Source of the DNA: Rhabditoides inermis | Lineage: Eukaryota; Nematoda; Chromadorea; Rhabditida; Rhabditidae | Length of the DNA: 64,000 nucleotides | Direction: 5' to 3' | Assembly (NCBI GenBank): GCA_963966185.1 | Contig: CAWZYM010000129.1 | Location: 186,001 to 250,000 of the forward strand | Shown here: positions 38,801-48,063 of the stretch, one piece after another | How positions within the stretch are numbered: position 1 is the stretch's first letter | Layout: each line of letters begins with the position of its first letter | The notes under the pieces: model-generated | Database searches by the model: none | Told to the model about the DNA's origin: nothing | What the model saw: only the letters and a program-made list of their open reading frames with translations | Position numbers and translations under genes: made by a program

Positions 38801-40345
38801 GTTAGAGCAGTTCATTTTCATGTTCTCCAAAAATGCCCTTAGCTCATTGGTCAGGCACTTCTCGAGAAAACACATTGTAGTATGCAGTTTGACTCAACTT
38901 CCCAAACTCGACGGTCGAGAGAAGATGGCCTGGCATATTTGTTGGAACGACTATGGTAAAGAAAAAGACGGTTAGAGCAGTTTATTTTTATGTTTTCTAA
39001 AAATTCTCATAGTTCATTGGTCGGGCACTTCTCGAGAAAACACATTGTAGTATGCAGTTTGACTCGACCTCCCAAACGCGACGGTCGAGAGAAGATGGCC
39101 GGGCCTTTTTGTTAGAACGACTGTGGTAACGAAAAAGACGGTTAGAGCAGTTTATTTTTATGTTTTCTAAAAATGCCCATAGCTAATTGGTCGGGCACTT
39201 CTCGAGAAAACACATTGTAGTATGCAGTTTGACTCGATCTCCCAAACGCGACGGTCGAGAGAAGATGGCCGGGCCTTTTTGTTAGAACGACTGTGGTAAA
39301 GAAAAAGACGGTTAGAGCAGTTTATTTTTTAGTTTTCTAAAAATTCTCATAGCTCATTGGTCGGGCACTTCTCGAGAAAACACATTGTAGTATGCAGTTT
39401 GACTCGACCTCCCAAACGCGACGGTCGAGAGAAGATGGCCGGGCATAATTGTTAGAACGACTGTGGTAAAAAGTAAGACGGTTAGAGCAGTTCATTTTTC
39501 TGTTCTTTGAAAATGCCCATAGCTCATTGGTCTGGCACTTCTCGAGAAAAAAACACATTGTAGTATGCAGTTTGACTCGATCTCCCAAACGCGACGGTCG
39601 AGAGAAGATGGCCGGGCATATTTGTTAGAACGACTATGGTAAAGAAAAAGACAGTTAGAGCAGTTCATTTTCATGTTCTCCAAAAATGCCCTTAGCTCAT
39701 TGGTCAGGCACTTCTCGAGAAAACACATTGTAGTATGCAGTTTGACTCGATCTCCCAAACGCGACGGTCGAGAGAAGATGGCCGGGCATATTTGTTAGAA
39801 CGACTATGATGAAGAAAAAGAAAGTTAGAGCAGTTCAATTTCATGTTCTCCAAAAATGCCCTTAGCTCATTGGTCAGGCACTTCTCGAGAAAACACATTG
39901 TAGTATGCAGTTTGACTCGATCTCCCAAACGCGACGGTCGAGAGAAGATGGCCGAGCATATTTGTTAGAACGACTATGGTAAAGAAAAAGACAGTTAGAG
40001 CAGTTCATTTTCATGTTCTCCAAAAATGCCCTTAGCTCATTGGTCAGGCACTTCTCGAGAAAACACATTGTAGTATGCAGTTTGACTCGATCTCCCAAAC
40101 GCGACGGTCGAGAGAAGATGGCCGAGCATATTTGTTAGAACGACTATGGTAAAGAAAAAGACAGTTAGAGCAGTTCATTTTCATGTTCTCCAAAAATGCC
40201 CTTAGCTCATTGGTCAGGCACTTCTCGAGAAAACACATTGTAGTATGCAGTTTGACTCGATCTCCCAAACGCGACGGTCGAGAGAAGATGGCCGGGTATA
40301 TTTGTTAGAACGACTATGGTAAAGAAAAAGACAGATAGAGCAGTT
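38801..40345 (+). repeat. Shortened copy of the 15-monomer unit (9-monomer period, 1533 bp)
   Basis: The order of about 37340-38810 recurs at an offset of 1533 bp, which is 2553 minus 1020 (six monomers). The ACTATGATGAAGAAAAAGAA monomer appears a third time near 39804. This looks like a copy that lost six monomers by unequal exchange. Confidence 0.75.
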
Positions 40346-42297
40346 CATTTTCATGTTCTCCAAAAATGCCCATAGCTCATTGGTCGGGCACTTCTCGAGA
40401 AAACACATTGTAGTATGCAGTTTGACTCAACTTCCCAAACGCGACGGTCGAGAGAAGATGGCCGGGCATATTTGTTGGAACGACTATGGTAAAGAAAAAG
40501 ACGGTTAGAGCAGTTCATTTTCCTGTTCTCAAAAATAGCCCATAGCTCATTGGTCGGGCACTTCTCGAGAAAACACATTGTAGTATGCAGTTTGACTCGA
40601 TCTCCCAAACGCGACGGTCGAGAGAAGATGGCCGGGCATGTTTGTTAGAACGACTATTGTGAAGAAAAAGACAGTTAGAGCAGTTCAATTTCATGTTCTC
40701 CAAAAATGCCCTTAGCTCATTGGTCAGGCACTTCTCGAGAAAACACATTGTAGTATGCAGTTTGACTCGATCTCCCAAACGCGACGGTCGAGAGAAGATG
40801 GCCGAGCATATTTGTTAGAACGACTATGGTAAAGAAAAAGACAGTTAGAGCAGTTCATTTTCATGTTCTCCAAAAATGCCCTTGGCTCATTGGTCAGGCA
40901 CTTCTCGAGAAAACACATTGTAGTATGCAGTTTGACTCGATCTCCCAAACGCGACGGTCGAGAGAAGATGGCCGGGCATATTTGTTAGAACGACTATGGT
41001 AAAGAAAAAGACAGTTAGAGCAGTTCATTTTCATGTTCTCAAAAAATGCCCATAGCTCATTGGTCGGGCACTTCTCGAGAAAACACATTGTAGTATGCAG
41101 TTTGACTCAACTTCCCAAACTCGACGGTCGAGAGAAGATGGCCTGGCATATTTGTTGGAACGACTATGGTAAAGAAAAAGACGGTTAGAGCAGTTTATTT
41201 TTTATGTTTTCTAAAAATTCTCATAGTTCATTGGTCGGGCACTTCTCGAGAAAACACATTGTAGTATGCAGTTTGACTCGACCTCCCAAACGCGACGGTC
41301 GAGAGAAGATGGCCGGGCCTTTTTGTTAGAACGACTGTGGTAAAGAAAAAGACGGTTAGCGTTAGAGCAGTTCATTTTTATGTTTTCTAAAAATTCTCAT
41401 AGCTCATTGGTCGGGCACTTCTCGAGAAAACACATTGTAGTATGCAGTTTGACTCGATCTCCCAAACGCGACGGTCGAGAGAAGATGGCCGGGCATATTT
41501 GTTAGAACGACTATGGTAAAGAAAAAGACAGTTAGAGCAGTTCATTTTCATGTTCTCCAAAAATGCCCTTAGCTCATTGGTCAGGCACTTCTCGAGAAAA
41601 CACATTGTAGTATGCAGTTTGACTCGATCTCCCAAACGCGACGGTCGAGAGAAGATGGTCGGGCATATTTGTTAGAACGACTATGGTAAAGAAAAAGACA
41701 GTTAGAGCAGTTCATTTTCATGTTCTCCAAAAATGCCCATAGCTCATTGGTCGGGCACTTCTCGAGAAAACACATTGTAGTATGCAGTTTGACTCAACTT
41801 CCCAAACTCGACGGTCGAGAGAAGATGGCCTGGCATATTTGTTGGAACGACTATGGTAAAGAAAAAGACGGTTAGAGCAGTTTATTTTTTATGTTTTCTA
41901 AAAATTCTCATAGTTCATTGGTCGGGCACTTCTCGAGAAAACACATTGTAGTATGCAGTTTGACTCGATCTCCCAAACGCGACGGTCGAGAGAAGATGGC
42001 CGGGCCTTTTTGTTAGAACGACTGTGGTAAAGAAAAAGACGGTTAGCGTTAGAGCAGTTCATTTTTATGTTTTCTAAAAATTCTCATAGCTCATTGGTCG
42101 GGCACTTCTCGAGAAAACACATTGTAGTATGCAGTTTGACTCGATCTCCCAAACGCGACGGTCGAGAGAAGATGGCCGGGCATATTTGTTGGAACGACTA
42201 TGGTAAAGAAAAAGACAGTTAGAGCAGTTCATTTTCATGTTCTCCAAAAATGTCCTTAGCTCATTGGTCAGGCACTTCTCGAGAAAACACATTGTAG

Positions 42298-42299
42298 TA
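42298..42299 (+). other. TA target-site duplication, left of the foldback element
   Basis: The satellite reads GTAGTA then CAGTACTG; at the other end CAGTACTG is followed by TATGCAGTTTGAC. Uninterrupted monomers read GTAGTATGCAG, so one TA has been duplicated (42298-42299 and 45638-45639). This is the signature of Tc1/mariner-type insertion. Confidence 0.85.
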
Positions 42300-43190
42300 C
42301 AGTACTGTTCATCCGCGATGAGCCAGTTCCGTGGATTCCACGGATTCCACGGAATCATCGGAATTTCTGTGACTGTCTCGCCACTCTCCTCTGCTCTCAC
42401 AGTCTCTCGCTTTCTCCCCTCTCTCCTCGCATTCTCCCCTCTGGCAATAGGATGGAGGGGAGAGAGCGAGTCTATTTAGTGGTTGATGAACAACTTTTCC
42501 GGAATGAAGTTTTCATTGAACGAAATCATCATAATCAATCACGTTTTGATCTAAGCTTCACAAATATATCATATTTCATAGGTCTCAGATCAAATCCACT
42601 AGTTGGATATGTTCAGTACTGAATTCAGTTTTGATTTCAGTATTCGATATAAAATGTATGACGGGTTGATCACAATACTTGATTTAGTCAGTAAATACAT
42701 TTTATTGTGACTGTTTTCGTCATTTGTATTTCTTTATTGATTGGTCCCCCATAAAGCTAACCCATTGATTGGTCCCCCGATACAGCAAATCCATACAGCA
42801 CTCTCTCGCTTTCCTCCCTCGTACTCCGCTACTCTGCCTGAAGCGGTTACAGTCTGGCGAACGAATGGTATTGTGATTGGATCCGCTTCTGGAATACTTG
42901 AAATTTCGAAATTTCGTTTTGATGAAACATAAGTATGACACTGTAGTTCATCTTGTATTCGGAAACAGAAATATACCATGTTTCATAGGGTTCCGATGAT
43001 CTTTGTCTTTCGGATATAGCATCGAACAGTTGATAGTCTTCTGAGAAACCAGCTACGATTTTTGTTTTGATGTCTTTGGCTTGTCGAGACGAGTAAAAAA
43101 ACATCTTAATTTTGATATTTCGACCATTTCGAACAAATCCAGGTATCGCCACCCGGGCTTATTTCCAGTTCAACTTGAGTGATTGTGCAA
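42300..43190 (+). repeat. Left arm of the terminal inverted repeat
   Basis: Pairs with 44739-45637. The outer 200 bp is rich in CT and in short palindromes (TTCCGTGGATTCCACGGA near 42328). The inner part, read on the minus strand, holds the short open frame 42847-43152 and TTTATT words that are AATAAA on that strand (42701-42706 and 42733-42738). Confidence 0.9.
42847..43152 (-). CDS. Hypothetical short open frame in the left arm (mirror of 44777-45001, doubtful)
   Basis: Minus-strand frame of 101 codons, starting with GTG at 43152. Its first 75 codons mirror the right-arm frame without indels (FFYSSRQAKDI, YQLFDAISERQ), then it runs on because the TAG stop is ATG here. A TATA-like CATAAAAG lies upstream on the minus strand (about 43211-43218), and AATAAA words downstream on that strand at 42733-42738 and 42701-42706. 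The two units point outward from the loop. As in the right arm, the differences give no evidence of selection on a protein, and no family is recognised. Confidence 0.22.
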   Translation of the reverse strand: MAIPGFVRNGRNIKIKMFFYSSRQAKDIKTKIVAGFSEDYQLFDAISERQRSSEPYETWYISVSEYKMNYSVILMFHQNEISKFQVFQKRIQSQYHSFARL

Positions 43191-43574
43191 ATCCACCATC
43201 GACTCTTTCTCTTTTATGGCTCTTCCCCTCTGGCAAACGGTCGGGTGCCTTCGACTGGATGTGAGAGAGTACCGATAATGGATGGTCAGTGTAGGAAGAG
43301 CGTGGAACGATACATAACTTGTCGAAACACTCCACGAGTAAAGAAATTCATTTCTAATTTTCGAAAATAATAACTCAGTGCAGCATACTCTTTGCGTCCT
43401 ATGCGTCTCTGACTGGACGCTACCCATGACACCCATGCACTCGAAATGTCAGAATGCACTTTTGATAAAACACAGATATCATAATCGATTGTATCTCGTA
43501 TTCTGAATCAGGAATATTTCATGTTTTCTAGGGTTCCGATGAAGTTCATTATATTTCGTTCACTACCCACGCCA
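43191..43574. other. Foldback loop, left part, no gene seen
   Basis: AT-rich, with only weak inverted similarity to 44620-44738. It contains CACTCCACGAGTAAAGAAATTC near 43330 in pieces and a short CACTACCCACGC match to the other side. The 63-codon frame at 43179-43370 has no recognisable features. Confidence 0.5.
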
Positions 43575-43600
43575 TTAGGGGCGGCGCGCAGCGGCGCCCG
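43575..43600. other. GC-rich imperfect hairpin with Helitron-like minus-strand end
   Basis: The + strand reads A then TTAGGGGCGGCGCGCAGCGG and CGCCCGTTTGT. On the minus strand this is ACAAACG, a GC-rich hairpin (5-bp stem GGCGC/GCGCC), then CTAA followed by T. The hairpin at 63687-63720 has the same layout with ACAAACG and CTAA-T. Confidence 0.5.
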
Positions 43601-43813
43601 TTTGTTTTGAGCTGTGACGCGCGCAACACGCCACTCCCAAGGCACACACGATTTCTCTATTCTAATACAATATACTTAATTAGTGTGCGTTATTTGTTAG
43701 AATATCACTTTGTAAGACCTATGAGTATGATTCGTGAAACCAATATCGGTTGCGGCATCCAAAAACCGCCCTCTCTTGCTCTCTCCCGCTTTGCCACTAA
43801 ACGTGTTTACGAC

Positions 43814-43837
<24 letters not shown>
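43814..43837 (+). repeat. (GGC)8 trinucleotide run
   Basis: Eight GGC repeats within GACGGC...GACGACGG. It would encode polyglycine in the frame 43607-43927, but I judge that frame non-coding. Such runs are common in CpG-rich 5' regions of genes. Confidence 0.9.
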
Positions 43838-43844
<7 letters not shown>

Positions 43845-43860
43845 GTGTGCATCACGTAAG

Positions 43861-44011
43861 CTCCGCCCACTGCACTTTGCGCTCATTGGTCGCTCGGCTC
43901 TCTTGCGTGCGCACTCTGATTGGCTGAGCGCATGCCCCGCCCTTCGTTCACCCACTCTCGTGTCGGCTCGCCGTCCATCAGGCCACCGCCCCAGTTTTGG
44001 CGCGAAAACTG
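43861..44011 (+). promoter_or_regulatory. Promoter-like CpG-rich stretch: GC boxes, two inverted CCAAT boxes, E2F-type palindrome
   Basis: Within about 150 bases there are CTCCGCCCAC (43861), ATTGG (43885-43889), ATTGG again (43919-43923), CCCCGCCC (43935-43942) and the near-perfect palindrome CAGTTTTGGCGCGAAAACTG (43992-44011). The last contains TTTTGGCGCGAAAA, a full match to the E2F consensus TTTSSCGC on both strands. This combination is typical of housekeeping or cell-cycle promoters and unlike the rest of the element. It may be a captured host promoter. No gene follows it within the element. Confidence 0.5.
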
Positions 44012-44238
44012 TGGGGGGAGGGGAGTGTGCGGAGCGGAGTGAGTGGGTAAGAGAGAGAGAGACGCGAAATAGCGCGTGTCAATGAGAGACTGGCATTGGC
44101 AGGCGCACGAGCGATTCGACAAAGCAGTGCGTTTCCATATTCAGGATACGTTTTCTAAAGTTTCGAATATGTATACATAACATGTTCGGCACATCAACCT
44201 GAAAAACAATTTCTTCGAAATTTGAGAAAAGGACATCC

Positions 44239-44616
44239 ATTCTCTTTCGAAAAGTACACGAGTAAAGAGGAGTGGTTTGTTTTGATCTAATTCAACAAAA
44301 GCACATGCATAAAATCTCTTCGCAGCTGACTAAAATTTCAAAACAAACCTGCTCTTTCTGATCGATGAAAAATATAGTATGCACTATAATCGTGTCATAC
44401 ATTTTGTTGCAAGTTACTTGTTGGGATTAACAGTATCCTGAATACCTGAACTCAACATGCTAACAAGAAAACAATTAGAGTTTTAAAACATCGTTCGAAA
44501 GAGCAGGTTTGTTTTGAAATTTTAGTCAGCTGCGAAGAGATTTTATGCATGTGCTTTTGTTGAATTAGATCAAAACAAACCACTCCTCTTTACTCGTGTA
44601 CTTTTCGAAAGAGAAT
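44239..44616. repeat. Second palindrome nested in the foldback loop
   Basis: Left arm about 44239-44365, right arm about 44491-44616, near-perfect over some 120 bases, with a loop of about 125 bases. Outer ends are ATTCTCTTTCGAAAAGTACA and its complement; inner ends are GCTCTTTC and GAAAGAGC. No clear target duplication was found. It may be a separate short inverted-repeat element that inserted into the loop, or part of the parent element. Confidence 0.85.
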
Positions 44617-44738
44617 CATACAATACTCACGTGACGCGCATGGGTGCCAAGAGTGAGCGTGGGTAGTGAGAGAGTGCCGTGGATAGAGAGTGCGGCAGAC
44701 ATGGGAGAGGGTCATATAAGAGGGAGTGGGATGCGCAA

Positions 44739-45637
44739 TTGCACAATCACTCAAGTTGAACTGGAAATAAGCCCGGGTGGCGATACCTGGATTTGTTCAA
44801 AATGGTCGAAATAACAAAATAAATATGTTTTTTTACTCGTCTCGACAAGCCAAAGACATTACAACAAAAATTGTCGCTGGTTTCTCAAAACACTATCAAC
44901 TGTTCGATGCTATCTCCGAAAGACAAAGTTCATCGGAACCCTATGAACCATGGTATATTCCTGTTTCCGAATACAAGATGAACTACAATATCATACTTTA
45001 GTTTCATCAAAACATTTTTTTCTTTTTACGAGTGTTACGAGTTTCGAAGTTACGAGTGTTGCAAAAGCGGACCCAATCACAACAGCAGTCGTTCGCCAGA
45101 CTGTAACCGCTTCAGGCAGAGTGGCGGAGTACGAGGGAGGAAAGCGACAGAGTGCTGTATCGGGGGACCAATCAATGGGTTTGCTTTATCGGGGGACCAA
45201 TCAATAAAGAAAAAAAACGAAAATAATTGCAATAAAATGTATTCACTGACTAAATCAAGGATTGTGATCAACCAGTAATACATTTCATATCGAATACTGA
45301 AGTCAAAACTGAGTTCAGTACTGAACATATCCAACTAGTGGATTTGATCTGAGACCTATGAAATATGATATATTTGTGAAGCTTAGATCAAAATATGATT
45401 GACTGTGATGATTTCGTTCAATGAAAACTTCATTCCGGAAAAGTTGTTCATCAACCACTAAATAGACTCGCTCTCTCCCCTCCATCATATTGCCAGAGGG
45501 GAGAATGCGAGGAGAGAGGGGAGAAAGCGAGAGACTGTGAGAGCAGAGGAGAGTGGCGAGACAGTCACAGAAATTCCGATGATTCCGTGGAATCCGTGGA
45601 ATCCACGGAACTGGCTCATCGCGGATGAACAGTACTG
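44739..45637 (-). repeat. Right arm of the terminal inverted repeat
   Basis: Reverse complement of the left arm, with indels. It carries a local duplication GGGGGACCAATCAAT (two copies, about 45162-45205) and extra ACGAGTGTTACGAG repeats near 45030-45060 that the left arm lacks. Confidence 0.9.
44777..45001 (+). CDS. Hypothetical short open frame in the right arm (doubtful)
   Basis: A 75-codon frame opens with GTG at 44777, has its first ATG 17 codons in at 44825, and ends at TAG. It includes the residues FFYSSRQAKDI and YQLFDAISERQ. The mirror frame lies in the left arm. TATAAG stands at 44715-44720, about 60 bases upstream, and AATAAA at 45203-45208 and 45231-45236 downstream, so the segment has the outline of a small transcription unit. 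Comparing the arms over these codons I count 16 single-base differences: about 11 change the amino acid and 5 do not. That gives no sign of protein-level constraint, although no stop or frameshift has arisen. I recognise no family. It may simply be non-coding arm sequence that stayed open by chance. Confidence 0.25.
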   Translation: MAIPGFVQNGRNNKINMFFYSSRQAKDITTKIVAGFSKHYQLFDAISERQSSSEPYEPWYIPVSEYKMNYNIIL

Positions 45638-47385
45638 TATGCAGTTTGACTCAACTTCCCAAACGCGACGGTCGAGAGAAGATGGCCGGGCATATTTGTT
45701 GGAACGACTATGGTAAAGAAAAAGACGGTTAGAGCAGTTCATTTTCCTGTTCTCAAAAATAGCCCATAGCTCATTGGTCGGGCACTTCTCGAGAAAACAC
45801 ATTGTAGTATGCAGTTTGACTCGATCTCCCAAACGCGACGGTCGAGAGAAGATGGCCGGGCATGTTTGTTAGAACGACTATTGTGAAGAAAAAGACAGTT
45901 AGAGCAGTTCAATTTCATGTTCTCCAAAAATGCCCTTAGCTCATTGGTCAGGCACTTCTCGAGAAAACACATTGTAGTATGCAGTTTGACTCGATCTCCC
46001 AAACGCGACGGTCGAGAGAAGATGGCCGGGCATATTTGTTAGAACGACTATGGTAAAGAAAAAGACAGTTAGAGCAGTTCATTTTCATGTTCTCCAAAAA
46101 TGCCCATAGCTCATTGGTCGGGCACTTCTCGAGAAAACACATTGTAGTATGCAGTTTGACTCAACTTCCCAAACTCGACGGTCGAGAGAAGATGGCCTGG
46201 CATATTTGTTGGAACGACTATGGTAAAGAAAAAGACGGTTAGAGCAGTTTATTTTTTATGTTTTCTAAAAATTCTCATAGTTCATTGGTCGGGCACTTCT
46301 CGAGAAAACACATTGTAGTATGCAGTTTGACTCGACCTCCCAAACGCGACGGTCGAGAGAAGATGGCCGGGCCTTTTTGTTAGAACGACTGTGGTAAAGA
46401 AAAAGACGGTTAGAGCAGTTCATTTTTATGTTTTCTAAACATTCTCATAGCTCATTGGTCGGGCACTTCTCGAGAAAACACATTGTAGTATGCAGTTTGA
46501 CTCGATCTCCCAAACGCGACGGTCGAGAGAAGATGGCCGGGCCTTTTTGTTAGAACGACTGTGGTAAAGAAAAAGACGGTTAGAGCAGTTTATTTTTATG
46601 TTTTCTAAAAATTCTCATAGCTCATTGGTCGGGCACTTCTCGAGAAAACACATTGTAGTATGCAGTTTGACTCGACCTCCCAAACGCGACGGTCGAGAGA
46701 AGATGGCCGGGCATAATTGTTAGAACGACTGTGGTAAAGAGTAAGACGGTTAGAGCAGTTCATTTTTCTGTTCTTTGAAAATGCACATAGCTCATTGGTC
46801 AGGCACTTCTCGAGAAAACACATTGTAGTATGCAGTTTGACTCGATCTCCCAAACGCGACGGTCGAGAGAAGATGGCCGGGCATATTTGTTAGAACGACT
46901 ATGGTAAAGAAAAATACAATTAGAGCAGTTCATTTTCATGTTCTCCAAAAATGCCCTTAGCTCATTGGTCAGGCACTTCTCGAGAAAACACATTGTAGTA
47001 TGCAGTTTGACTCGATCTCCCAAACGCGACGGTCGAGAGAAGATGGCCGGGCATGTTTGTTAGAACGACTATGGTGAAGAAAAAGACAGTTAGAGCAGTT
47101 CAATTTCATGTTCTCCAAAAATGCCCTTAGCTCATTGGTCAGGCACTTCTCGAGAAAAAAAACAAATTGTAGTATGCAGTTTGACTCGATCTCCCAAACG
47201 CGACGGTCGAGAGAAGATGGCCGGGCATATTTGTTAGAACGACTATGGTAAAGAAAAATACAGTTAGAGCAGTTCATTTTTCTGTTCTTTGAAAATGCAC
47301 ATAGCTCATTGGTCAGGCACTTCTCGAGAAAACACATTGTAGTATGCAGTTTGACTCGATCTCCCAAACGCGACGGTCGAGAGAA
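45638..47385 (+). repeat. 170-bp satellite array, segment 4
   Basis: About 10 monomers between the foldback element and the receptor-exon insert. It starts at TATGCAGTTTGACTCAACTT and ends in GTCGAGAGAA. The first part resembles 40416-40790 (offset 5224 bp). Confidence 0.95.
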
Positions 47386-47589
47386 CCCTCTCCCTCAAAA
47401 CACTCTTGCATAGAATTGATTGATTGATTGGTCTATATATGGACATTTATTCGATTCGATATATCGATCACGGATATGTCTTTTCAGATCACTTTCTGGC
47501 TGGCGGAGAACGGCCACCGTATCCTCATCGCTGCCGGAGACACTTTCAGGTGGGTGCACATTCATTGGCATTCCAATGCATATTTTCCC
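47386..47589 (+). other. Single-copy genomic fragment (intron-exon-intron) inserted in a satellite monomer
   Basis: Satellite GTCGAGAGAA is followed by CCCTCTCCCTCAAAACAC and about 204 bp later resumes AGCCGGGCATATTTGTCGG. The empty version of the same monomer subtype (for example near 50502-50520) reads GAGAGAAGATAGCCGGG, so GAT appears lost and no target duplication is visible. That favours capture during break repair over transposition. The fragment includes an exon with both splice sites, so the source was genomic DNA and not a processed transcript. The 5' side is AT-rich (ATTGATTGATTGATTGGTC). Confidence 0.8.
47488..47549 (+). pseudogene. Exon fragment of signal recognition particle receptor alpha (SRP GTPase NG domain)
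   Basis: A 62-bp exon lies between a good acceptor (ATATGTCTTTTCAG, ending 47487) and a good donor (CAG then GTGGGT at 47550). In its open frame it reads ITFWLAENGHR then ILIAAGDTFR, the last residue being split by the intron. In the SRP GTPases this is the segment just after the P-loop helix, ending in the conserved DTFR motif that precedes AGAVEQL. FWL with AA-x-DTFR points to the receptor subunit (SRPRA, bacterial counterpart FtsY) and away from SRP54. The receptor's usual job is docking of SRP-ribosome complexes at the endoplasmic reticulum. Here only about 20 of some 600 residues are present, with no neighbouring exons, so it cannot make a receptor. The frame is intact and the splice sites look normal, so capture was probably recent. 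Identification rests on my knowledge of the motif and no search was run. Confidence 0.75.
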
Positions 47590-48063
47590 TAGCCGGGCAT
47601 ATTTGTCGGAACGACTATGGTAAAGAAAAAGACGGTTAGAACAGTTCATTTTCCTGTTCTCTAAATTTGCCCATAGCTCATTGGTCGGGCACTTCTCGAG
47701 AAAAAAAAACAAATTGTAGTATGCAGTTTGACTCGATCTCCCAAACGCGACGGTCGAGAGAAGATGGCCGGGCATATTTTTTTGTTAAAACGACTATGGC
47801 AAAAAAGACGGTTAGAGCAGTTTATTTTTATGTTTTCTAAAAATGCCCATAGCTCATTGGTCGGTCACTTCTCGAGAAAACACATTGTAGTATGCAGTTT
47901 GACTCGATCTCCCAAACGCGACGGTCGAGAGAAGATGGCCGGGCATATTTGTTAGAACGACTATGGTAAAGAAAAAGACAGTTAGAGCAGTTCATTTTCA
48001 TGTTCTCCAAAAATGCCCATAGCTCATTGGTCGGGCACTTCTCGAGAAAACACATTGTAGTAT

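Larger units (their letters stand above)
17558..42299 (+). repeat. 170-bp satellite array, segment 3 (largest)
   Basis: About 146 monomers in the same orientation as the rest. It holds copy 3 of block A, the copy of block 11150-13450, the 7-monomer and the 15-monomer higher-order units, and many monomers with A-tract expansions after the TTCTCGAGAA dyad. It ends at GTAGTA (42299), where the foldback element is inserted. Confidence 0.97.
42300..45637. mobile_element. Foldback-type DNA transposon, 3338 bp, long terminal inverted repeats
   Basis: The ends are CAGTACTGTTCATCCGCG and its reverse complement, flanked by a duplicated TA. The inverted arms are unusually long: 42300-43190 and 44739-45637, with small indels and substitutions. 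Weak similarity continues inward to a 12-bp match, CACTACCCACGC (43561-43572) against GCGTGGGTAGTG (44657-44668). TA duplication and a CAGT terminus fit the IS630-Tc1-mariner superfamily. No transposase frame or DDE/D signature was recognised, so it is probably non-autonomous and mobilised in trans. The loop holds a CpG-rich promoter-like stretch and a second palindrome. It occurs once and was not amplified with the satellite, so it is probably younger than the surrounding block duplications. Confidence 0.85.

Noticed and set aside
42074..42400. 108-aa minus-strand frame spanning the satellite-transposon junction
   Set aside because: It is a chance fusion of transposon end and satellite; the mirror-image junction gives another such fusion at 45485-45832.
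43607..43927. 106-aa frame with a polyglycine run
   Set aside because: The polyglycine comes from (GGC)8, the frame crosses the promoter-like elements, and no domain is recognisable.
47395..47775. 126-aa minus-strand frame across the receptor-exon patch
   Set aside because: It runs antisense to the exon and its splice sites and continues into satellite; a chance open frame.
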